A stretch of DNA of 64,000 nucleotides from Candidatus Sphingomonas colombiensis (GTDB lineage: Bacteria > Pseudomonadota > Alphaproteobacteria > Sphingomonadales > Sphingomonadaceae): positions 3,503,001 through 3,567,000 of the forward strand of contig CP119315.1 in assembly GCA_029202845.1 (NCBI GenBank), read 5' to 3'. Numbering within the stretch: the stretch's first letter is position 1; every line of letters starts with the position of its first letter. Positions 55,837-62,370 of this stretch are shown here, piece after piece. The notes below the pieces were generated by a model. The model did not search any database. It saw only the letters and a list, made by a program, of their open reading frames with translations, and had not been told where the DNA came from. The position numbers were made by a program, and so were the translations under genes.

Positions 55837-56604
55837 GTGATTCGTACGGCGTCCTACCGTTCCTCGTCGTATCAGTCGCAAGTCGGCGTGCGCGGTCGCG
55901 TCGGCTCGCTGCTGCTCTCGCTCGCCGTTGGCGTTCTTGTCGTTCTCGCGCTCATCACGGTCGGCGCGATCACCGGAACGCCGCTGATCGTCGACATGCG
56001 CCCGCTCTCCACCTTCAACGTGTCAGAGGCGAAGGGCGAACAGCGCAACAAGACCAAAACCGTGGTCGAGCGCCCGAAGGCCGAGAAACAGGAAAAGCAT
56101 CAGGCCGCTCCGCCGCCCCGCGCTACGTCGGCACCGACACCGCCGATCACACTGCCCGGCGTCATCATGCTATCGCGCGCCGATTTTGCGGCATCCGATA
56201 TCGGGCGGATCAAGTCGCAGCGCGACCAGACGGCATCGGCCAACGGCGAAACGGGCGATCACGCCACGCCCAACGGCTCACAGGTAGCCGCCGCAGGGGG
56301 CGCACCCGGTGGCGAAGATCTCTATTACGCCGAATGGTATCGTGAGCCGACCCACGCCGAGATGGCGACCTATCTCCCCGCGCGGCAGGCCGCCGGCTGG
56401 GGCATGGTGATCTGCCGTATCGCGGAACGCTACCATGTCGAGGATTGCCGCGAGATCGGCGAGACACCGGGATCGGGCATATCCCGCGCGCTGCGGCAGG
56501 CATCGTGGCAGTTCCTCGTCCGCCCGCCGCGCGTCGGCAACCGGCCGATGATCGGCGCATGGGTGAGAATCAAGTTCGATCTGATCGAAGGCGCGGTTAA
56601 ATAA
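55837..56604 (+). CDS. Membrane-anchored TonB-like protein of unknown function
   Basis: 255 residues: one N-terminal transmembrane helix (about 22-47, SLLLSLAVGVLVVLALITVG), a Lys/Glu/Pro-rich periplasmic linker (KAEKQEKHQAAPPPRATSAP), and a small C-terminal domain with a disulfide-capable pair (GMVICRIAERYHVEDCREIG). The overall layout resembles TonB-like or cell-envelope spanning proteins, but no TonB box family is identified. GTG at 55837 follows GAGGCGGGGG; an earlier in-frame start at 55801 exists. Confidence 0.6.
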   Translation: MIRTASYRSSSYQSQVGVRGRVGSLLLSLAVGVLVVLALITVGAITGTPLIVDMRPLSTFNVSEAKGEQRNKTKTVVERPKAEKQEKHQAAPPPRATSAPTPPITLPGVIMLSRADFAASDIGRIKSQRDQTASANGETGDHATPNGSQVAAAGGAPGGEDLYYAEWYREPTHAEMATYLPARQAAGWGMVICRIAERYHVEDCREIGETPGSGISRALRQASWQFLVRPPRVGNRPMIGAWVRIKFDLIEGAVK

Positions 56605-56698
56605 CCTCATCAGATGCGGAAACTCCGCGTTTCGATTTTCGGCGCTTCCCCCTGCCCGGCCCTTGTGGTTCACTCCGTGGAAAGAAAAGGAACCTGCC

Positions 56699-57319
56699 AT
56701 GCGTTTCACCGCCATCGCCGTCATTGCCCTCGCCTCCACCGCACTCGTCGCACAGCAAACGCCCACCGCCCCTCCGGGATCGCACAATCCCGCCGCAGTC
56801 GTAGCCGGCACCTATACGGTCGATCCGCGTCACACGCTGATCGAATGGACTGTCGATCACCTTGGCTTTACGCCCTATTTCGGGCTGTTCGGCGATACGA
56901 CCGGCACGCTGACGCTCGATCCCGCCAAGCCGAACGCCGCGAAGGTCGAGGTCACGATTCCCGTCAGCAAGGTGCTGACGGCCAACGCCGATCTCACCGC
57001 GCATCTGCTCCGCGCGCCGAAGGAAGGCGCGAAGGCCGATTTCTTCGGCCCCAGCCCGGCTGACGCGCATTTCGTCTCCACCAAGGTGACGGCGAACGGC
57101 GAAAACGCGAAGATCGACGGTAATCTGACGCTGAACGGCGTGACGAAGCCGGTCACGCTCGACGCCAAATTCCATGGCGCCGGCAAGATGATGGGCAAGG
57201 ACAATGTCGGCTTCACCGCAATGACCACGATCCGCCGCAGCGATTTCGGCGTCGCATACGGCATTCCGATGGTGTCCGACGAAGTAAAGCTGAAGATCAG
57301 CGCCGCCTTCGCGAAGTAA
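56699..57319 (+). CDS. YceI family periplasmic protein
   Basis: 206 residues with a signal peptide (MRFTAIAVIALASTALVAQQ) and the YceI lipocalin-like barrel: TYTVDPRHTLIEWTVDHLGF, DLTAHLLRAPK, then NLTLNGVTKPVTLDAKFHGA and FTAMTTIRRSDFGVAYGIPM. Family members bind isoprenoid lipids such as octaprenyl phosphate/quinone in the periplasm. A good AAAAGGAAC ribosome site precedes ATG. Confidence 0.92.
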   Translation: MRFTAIAVIALASTALVAQQTPTAPPGSHNPAAVVAGTYTVDPRHTLIEWTVDHLGFTPYFGLFGDTTGTLTLDPAKPNAAKVEVTIPVSKVLTANADLTAHLLRAPKEGAKADFFGPSPADAHFVSTKVTANGENAKIDGNLTLNGVTKPVTLDAKFHGAGKMMGKDNVGFTAMTTIRRSDFGVAYGIPMVSDEVKLKISAAFAK

Positions 57320-57326
57320 GCGCATC

Positions 57327-57938
57327 ATGGGGGATAGCGAGGCCGGCGAAGGTCAGGGCGTTGGCCGGGTGGAGGCATTCTCCGACGGCGTGATCGCGAT
57401 CATCATCACGATCATGGTGCTGGAGCTGAAGGTGCCGGCAGAGGAGGGGATTGGCCACATCCTGTCGATGTGGCACCTCTTCCTCGCTTATGCGCTTAGC
57501 TATGCCTATGTCGGCCTCTATTGGGGCAATCATCATCGGCTGCTCGGCCACGCCCGTACCGTCGGCAACGCACTGATCTGGTCTAACCTTGCGTTGCTGT
57601 TCGGTCTCAGCCTCGTGCCGTTCGGCACCGCCTATCTCGGCGAGCATGAGTTCAGCCGCACTGCGACGCAGGTCTATCTCGTCACGCTGATCCTGCCCGC
57701 CGTCGGCTATGCGTGGCTGCAGCGCGTGGTCGCACGGACCGGCGCGCGGCATGAGGCGGCGCGCGATTATCACCTGCGCACCACCCGCAAGGGCTATTTC
57801 GCCATGGTGGTCTATGCGCTGGGCTTCGCGCTTACCTTCGTCTCGCCATGGCTGGGAATCGCCTGCGCGGGGCTGGTCGCATTGTTCTGGATCGTACCGC
57901 AAACGCCGTTCGACCGGCTTTTCGCGCATCGGGGCTAG
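57327..57938 (+). CDS. TMEM175-family membrane protein (DUF1211)
   Basis: 203 residues with about six helices. The TMEM175 potassium-channel signature RVEAFSDGVIAIIITIMVLE occurs at residues 14-33, with the FSD motif intact; HHRLLGHARTVGNALIWSNL follows. Bacterial members form potassium-selective channels. It is 7 bases after the YceI gene and precedes the leuA leader. Confidence 0.87.
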   Translation: MGDSEAGEGQGVGRVEAFSDGVIAIIITIMVLELKVPAEEGIGHILSMWHLFLAYALSYAYVGLYWGNHHRLLGHARTVGNALIWSNLALLFGLSLVPFGTAYLGEHEFSRTATQVYLVTLILPAVGYAWLQRVVARTGARHEAARDYHLRTTRKGYFAMVVYALGFALTFVSPWLGIACAGLVALFWIVPQTPFDRLFAHRG

Positions 57939-57973
57939 ACAGCGCCGCCCCCCACGGGTTACCGCATACGGCA

Positions 57974-58018
57974 ATGACGCAGGTGTTCGGCCTTCTCCTT
58001 CGACTTACGCGCCCTTAG
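57974..58018 (+). CDS. Putative leucine leader peptide (leuL)
   Basis: A 14-codon frame reading MTQVFGLLLRLTRP then TAG, with four leucines (three consecutive CTT/CTC/CTT and a fourth two codons later), directly upstream of leuA. Its last codons and stop lie inside the 5' arm of a 13-base stem, as in transcription-attenuation leaders where ribosome stalling on leucine codons changes RNA folding. No strong ribosome site precedes the ATG, which is a weakness of the call. Confidence 0.6.
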   Translation: MTQVFGLLLRLTRP

Positions 58019-58075
58019 GCGCGAACTTTGCCGCGTGGGTTTCCCACGCCGACGCGCCTAAGGGCCAAGCCGAAC
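57985..58075 (+). promoter_or_regulatory. Attenuator-like RNA structures upstream of leuA
   Basis: Three nested inverted repeats: GTTCGGC (57985-57991) with GCCGAAC (58069-58075); GCCCTTAGGCGCG (58011-58023) with CGCGCCTAAGGGC (58053-58065), a perfect 13-base stem; and GCGTGGG-TTT-CCCACGC (58033-58049). The first arm lies in the leader codons, so a stalled ribosome would expose or mask pairing. No T run follows, so termination might be Rho-dependent or control translational. Confidence 0.65.
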
Positions 58076-58108
58076 GACCCAATAGCCTCCCTGCAAAAGA
58101 GAGCCGTC

Positions 58109-59767
58109 ATGCTGCGCGATCCGTCCACGAAATACCGCCCCTTCCCGACCATCGACATCGCCGATCGAACCTGGCCGTCGAAAACCATCACCCGCGCGCC
58201 GCGCTGGCTCTCCACCGATCTGCGTGACGGCAATCAGGCGCTGATCGACCCGATGGACGCGGAGAAGAAGACGCGCTTCTTCGATCTGCTGGTGAAGGTT
58301 GGGATCAAGGAGATCGAGGTCGGTTTTCCCAGCGCCGGCGCGACCGAATTCGATTTCATCTCCGGGCTGGTCACCACCGGCCATGTGCCGGACGACGTGG
58401 CGATCCAGGTGCTCACCCAATCGCGCCGCGACCTGATCGAAACCAGCTTCCAGAGCCTGAAGGGCGCGAAACAGGCGATCGTCCACCTCTACAACGCCGT
58501 ATCCCCGGCGTGGCGCAAGATCGTGTTCGGCATGTCGCGCGAAGAGGTGCGCCAGATCGCGATCGAGGGCGCCAAGGTGCTGCGGGATGAAGCCGCCAAG
58601 CAGCCGGACACCAAATGGATATTCGAATATAGCCCGGAAACCTTCTCCACCGCGGAGCTGGATTTCTCGGTCGAAGTATGCGCGGCGGTGATGGATATCC
58701 TGCGCCCGACGCCGGAAAATCCGATCATCTTCAATCTGCCCGCGACGGTCGAATGCGCGACGCCCAACATCTATGCCGATCAGATCGAATGGTTTGGCCG
58801 CAACATCCCGAACCGCGACAGCGTGGTGATTTCGCTCCACACGCATAACGATCGCGGCACCGGCGTTGCGGCGGCGGAACTGGGGCTGATGGCGGGCGCC
58901 GATCGCGTCGAGGGCTGCCTGCTGGGCAATGGCGAGCGCACCGGCAATTGCGATCTCGTGACCGTCGCGCTCAACATGTACACCCAGGGCGTCGATCCCC
59001 GGCTCGATCTGTCGGATATCGATGCGATCGTGAAGACGGTGGAATATGCCACCAATATTCCGGTCCACCCGCGCACGCCTTATGCCGGCGATCTGGTGTT
59101 CACCGCGTTTTCCGGCAGCCATCAGGATGCGATCAAGAAGGGCTTCGCGGCACAGAGCGCGCGCAACGACGATCTGTGGGAAGTCCCCTATCTGCCGATC
59201 GATCCGGCCGATCTTGGCCGCAGCTACGAGGCGGTGATCCGCGTCAACTCGCAATCCGGCAAGGGCGGCGTTGCCTGGGTGATCGAGCAGGACAAGGGGC
59301 TGAAGCTGCCCAAGCGGATGCAGGCCGATTTCAGCCGCGTCGTGCAGGCGCTGGCGGACGAGACGAGCCGTGAGTTGAACGCCGCCGATATCTGGGGCGC
59401 GTTCGAGCGCACTTATCTGCCGGAAGCGAAGGACCGTTTCGTCCTGCGCGATTACGAGGAAACCGGCGCAGTGGGCGATCGGCGCTTCGTGGGGCGTGTC
59501 GCGATCGATGGCGAGGAACGCTCGCTCTCCGGGCGCGGCAACGGGCTGATCTCCGGCGTGATCGCCGCGCTGGCCGAATCGACCGGGCCGGATCTCGAGG
59601 TGGTCGATTACAGCGAGCACGCCATCGGCCATGGCGCGGATGCGCAGGCGGCAACCTATCTCGAATGCCGCACGGCGGACGGGCGCATTATATGGGGCGT
59701 CGGCATCGATTCAGACATCGCCACCGCCAGCGTTCGCGCCGTGCTGAGCGCGGCGAATCGGGCCTGA
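58109..59767 (+). CDS. leuA: 2-isopropylmalate synthase (long form, LeuA type 2)
   Basis: First step of leucine synthesis: condenses acetyl-CoA with 2-ketoisovalerate. 552 residues of the longer family. TIM-barrel motifs: RDGNQALIDPMDAEKKTRFF, HTHNDRGTGVAAAELGLMAG and EGCLLGNGERTGNCDLVTVA; the C-terminal regulatory domain follows. ATG at 58109 lies after AGAGAG; the frame opens farther upstream inside the leader region. The leader peptide suggests control by leucine supply. Confidence 0.96.
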   Translation: MLRDPSTKYRPFPTIDIADRTWPSKTITRAPRWLSTDLRDGNQALIDPMDAEKKTRFFDLLVKVGIKEIEVGFPSAGATEFDFISGLVTTGHVPDDVAIQVLTQSRRDLIETSFQSLKGAKQAIVHLYNAVSPAWRKIVFGMSREEVRQIAIEGAKVLRDEAAKQPDTKWIFEYSPETFSTAELDFSVEVCAAVMDILRPTPENPIIFNLPATVECATPNIYADQIEWFGRNIPNRDSVVISLHTHNDRGTGVAAAELGLMAGADRVEGCLLGNGERTGNCDLVTVALNMYTQGVDPRLDLSDIDAIVKTVEYATNIPVHPRTPYAGDLVFTAFSGSHQDAIKKGFAAQSARNDDLWEVPYLPIDPADLGRSYEAVIRVNSQSGKGGVAWVIEQDKGLKLPKRMQADFSRVVQALADETSRELNAADIWGAFERTYLPEAKDRFVLRDYEETGAVGDRRFVGRVAIDGEERSLSGRGNGLISGVIAALAESTGPDLEVVDYSEHAIGHGADAQAATYLECRTADGRIIWGVGIDSDIATASVRAVLSAANRA

Positions 59768-59910
59768 CACCCGGCTTCGTTGTCGATCGGGCGAAACCCC
59801 GTTTAGTCGCGCCGGCCCTCCAGCCGGCCGGCTCGCGGGGAGCCCCACGGCAGAGATAGTTGCAATCGTCACCGCTTGCGGGAGGCTATTTACCGCCTTA
59901 CGCCAGTGGG

Positions 59911-61317
59911 ATGACAAACCGTTTTCTCGCTGCCGTGCTGGCGCTCACCCTTCCCTTCCCCGCCGTCGCGCAGCGCGCCGTGCCGACCGTCCCGGCGACG
60001 GTCGATCCTGCCGTCGCGAGCCTGCGGGATGCCGCGCTCAAGGATGATATCGCTTATGATATCGTCGAAGGGCTGACGACCGAAGTCGGTGCCCGCCTCG
60101 CCGGCACCGAGGGAGAGGCGCGCGCGCGGAGCTGGTCCGTCGCCAAACTGAAATCGCTTGGTTTTCAGAATGTTCGGATCGAAACCTATCGCATGCCTGT
60201 ATGGGTGCGCGGCGAGGAACGCGCTGAAATAACCGCCCCCTTTCCGCAAAAGCTGGTGCTGACCGCGCTTGGCAATTCGGCCGCGACGCCAGCGGCGGGC
60301 CTCACGGCGGAAGTTGCGGTATTCAAGACCTTTGGCGATTTCATGAACGCGCCGGACAGCGCCGTGAAGGGCAAGATCGTTTACGTCGGCAACGCGATGG
60401 CGCCCACGCAGGACGGATCGAGCTACGGCCAGGCCGGCGTCGCGCGGTTCGCAGGCCCCGGAATCGCGGCGGCCCGGGGCGCTGCGGCGATGGTGATTCG
60501 CTCGATCGGCACCGATACGCATCGCACACCGCATACCGGCGTCACCAACTTCCCCGAAGGCGTTAAGGCGATCCCCGCCGCCGCGCTCTCCGTTCCCGAC
60601 GCAAAGCTGATCGAGGCGATGGCCGCACGCGGCAAGCCGCTGACGATGAAACTCGTGCTCACGCCGCGCCAGATCGGCGAGCAGGAATCGGGCAACGTCA
60701 TCGCCGAGGTGCCGGGCAGCGATCCTAGCGCGGGCATCGTGCTGATCGGCGGCCATCTCGATAGCTGGGATCTCGCGACCGGGGCGATCGACGATGCGTC
60801 GGGAGTGGCCATCACCGCCGCGGCAGCGAAGCGCATCATGGATACGGGGCGTCAGCCTCGTCGAACCATCCGGGTCGTCTGGTTCGGATCGGAAGAGGTC
60901 GGCGGCTTCGGCGCACGCGATTATGCGCGTCGGCACGGCACTGAACAGCATGTAATCGCGGCCGAAAGCGATCTCGGCGCGGATCGCATCTGGCGCTTCG
61001 AGGCGTCGCTGCCCGATAGCGCGCGAGCGGTGGGCGATCGCCTCGCGAGTGCGCTGGCCCCGCTGGGCATCGTTCATGGCCGCGGCGAAGGCGGTGACGG
61101 CGCGGATATCGCCCCGATCATTGCCAAGGGCGTGGCGGGAATCGACTTCAATCAGTCCGCCCTGCACTATTTTGACACACATCATACCGCCGACGACACG
61201 CTCGATCGCGTCGATCCGGAAGCACTTCGACAGAATGTCGCGGCATGGACTGCGATGCTCGCGATAGTCGCCAATGCCCCTGAGGAAATCGGCCCGGTGA
61301 CGCGCAAACCTCGGTGA
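59911..61317 (+). CDS. M28-family zinc aminopeptidase, secreted
   Basis: 468 residues with a signal peptide (RFLAAVLALTLPFPAVAQ, to about residue 20). Zinc and catalytic motifs: GGHLDSWDLATGAIDDASGV, WFGSEEVGGFGARDYARRHG, AESDLGA and FDTHHTADDTLD. A PA-like insertion lies near the middle (VVYVGNAMAPTQDGSSYGQA-like segment about 160-230). Peptide substrate unknown; likely periplasmic or secreted. Confidence 0.9.
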   Translation: MTNRFLAAVLALTLPFPAVAQRAVPTVPATVDPAVASLRDAALKDDIAYDIVEGLTTEVGARLAGTEGEARARSWSVAKLKSLGFQNVRIETYRMPVWVRGEERAEITAPFPQKLVLTALGNSAATPAAGLTAEVAVFKTFGDFMNAPDSAVKGKIVYVGNAMAPTQDGSSYGQAGVARFAGPGIAAARGAAAMVIRSIGTDTHRTPHTGVTNFPEGVKAIPAAALSVPDAKLIEAMAARGKPLTMKLVLTPRQIGEQESGNVIAEVPGSDPSAGIVLIGGHLDSWDLATGAIDDASGVAITAAAAKRIMDTGRQPRRTIRVVWFGSEEVGGFGARDYARRHGTEQHVIAAESDLGADRIWRFEASLPDSARAVGDRLASALAPLGIVHGRGEGGDGADIAPIIAKGVAGIDFNQSALHYFDTHHTADDTLDRVDPEALRQNVAAWTAMLAIVANAPEEIGPVTRKPR

Positions 61318-61452
61318 AAAATGGCCATTCAACCCGTCGCATCATGTCTATTTCGTGAATTTCCTCATTGACCCACCGAAACGGTTCGGTATTTCGGTGT
61401 TTCGCGACGGCGAGGGTCGGCCGCGATGATTGCTATGCTTGGGAGCATCCGA

Positions 61453-61701
61453 ATGAAGAAGTTTGCCTTTATTCTTGCTGCCGCCGGCCTGATGTCCGTT
61501 GCGGCCTGCTCGAAGCCGGAAACGCCTGCTGAGAACAACGCCGACATGCTGGCGGACAATCTGCAGAGCGCTGCGGACAACCTGGACGCGGTTGCGGACA
61601 ACACCTCGAATGCCGTCGCTTCGGACGCGCTGTCGAACGCCGCGGACAACCTGAACGCGACTGCCGACAACGTTCGTGACGCAGCTACGAACGCACATTG
61701 A
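61453..61701 (+). CDS. Small lipoprotein with Ala-Asp-Asn repeats
   Basis: 82 residues. Lipoprotein signal with MSVAAC lipobox (C23 region, LMSVAACSKPETPAE), then a low-complexity body of near-repeats: NLQSAADNLDAVADNTSNAV, SNAADNLNATADNVRDAATN. The roughly 7-11-residue spacing of AADN/ATADN suggests a helical or coiled-coil stretch. No known family is recognised; perhaps a small envelope-stress or wall-associated lipoprotein. A strong terminator follows. Confidence 0.75.
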   Translation: MKKFAFILAAAGLMSVAACSKPETPAENNADMLADNLQSAADNLDAVADNTSNAVASDALSNAADNLNATADNVRDAATNAH

Positions 61702-61742
61702 TCGCCTGATGGGCCTTCGGGTCCACAGCGCTTGATGTATGG

Positions 61743-61778
61743 AAAAGGGGTGCTCCTTCGGGAACGCCCCTTTTTCTT
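61743..61778 (+). terminator. Rho-independent terminator after the small lipoprotein gene
   Basis: GGGGTGCTCC-TTCG-GGAACGCCCC hairpin (61747-61770, one mismatch) followed by TTTTTCTTT. It lies 45 bases after the lipoprotein stop and before the tRNA. Confidence 0.88.
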
Positions 61779-61842
61779 TGCCTTTCCTACGTCGTCTTGG
61801 TCTTGCGTCAGAAAACCGCGCTGCTAGTCACAAGCGCCACGT

Positions 61843-61918
61843 GGGCCTGTAGCTCAATGGTTAGAGCTGGCCGCTCATAACGGCTAGGTTGCGGGTTCGA
61901 GTCCTGCCGGGCCCACCA
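61843..61918 (+). tRNA. tRNA with CAT anticodon, probably tRNA-Ile2
   Basis: 76-base cloverleaf with encoded CCA: acceptor GGGCCTG/CGGGCCC, D arm GCTC-GAGC, anticodon loop CTCATAA giving anticodon CAT, T arm GCGGG-TTCGAGT-CCTGC. Acceptor pairs 4-69 and 5-68 are both C-G, the identity elements TilS uses on tRNA-Ile2 (elongator tRNA-Met lacks them in E. coli), and the short D loop also suits Ile2. Reading AUA would need lysidine at C34. tRNA-Met remains possible. Confidence 0.85.
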
Positions 61919-61920
61919 AA

Positions 61921-61945
61921 CTCCCCCCGCCGCCGGCAGGGGGAG
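61921..61945. repeat. GC-rich palindrome after the tRNA
   Basis: CTCCCCC (61921-61927) pairs with GGGGGAG (61939-61945) around CGCCGCCGGCA. It resembles the palindrome between efp and suhB and lies between the tRNA and the GlsB gene. Without a T run it may be a REP-like element. Confidence 0.5.
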
Positions 61946-61957
61946 AAGATCGACGGA

Positions 61958-62221
61958 TCAGCGCACCGCGCCGCGTCGCACCAGATTATATACCGCCAGC
62001 AACACCACCGCGCCGAGAAAGGCGACGAGCAGCGTCATCGGATCGAACGGATTCGCGGTCAGGTGGCTGTTGTGTGAAAGGGCCCCGAACAGGAACCGCC
62101 CGACGATCGACCCGACGCAGCCGATCAGCACGTTCCAGATGATCCCTCCCTGGTCGCGCATCACCATTCCGGCGACCCAACCGATGATGCCTCCCACGAT
62201 CAACGCGATGATTAGGTGCAT
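61958..62221 (-). CDS. GlsB/YeaQ/YmgE family stress membrane protein
   Basis: 87 residues, three membrane helices: MHLIIALIVGGIIGWVAGMV, GIIWNVLIGCVGSIVGRFLF, and PMTLLVAFLGAVVLLAVYNL with a basic C-terminus. It matches the transglycosylase-associated/GlsB family, which is stress-induced in many bacteria. The ATG at 62221 is preferred; an in-frame start 72 bases upstream lacks a match. Confidence 0.87.
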   Translation of the reverse strand: MHLIIALIVGGIIGWVAGMVMRDQGGIIWNVLIGCVGSIVGRFLFGALSHNSHLTANPFDPMTLLVAFLGAVVLLAVYNLVRRGAVR

Positions 62222-62370
62222 GGCAAATCCTTCCCCTAGTTCATTGTCGCTCCCGGGAAGGAGAGATTGCGCGCTTTCAATAGGACGCACCACAGGTTTT
62301 TTCGGGGCAGGTCAGACGCCTGGGCCCAATGCTTTCGGGATGCGCTCATCGCCTGCGTGACCGTGGCCGT

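Noticed and set aside
58058..59632. A 524-residue minus-strand open frame opposite leuA
   Set aside because: Antisense shadow; leuA motifs are intact on the plus strand.
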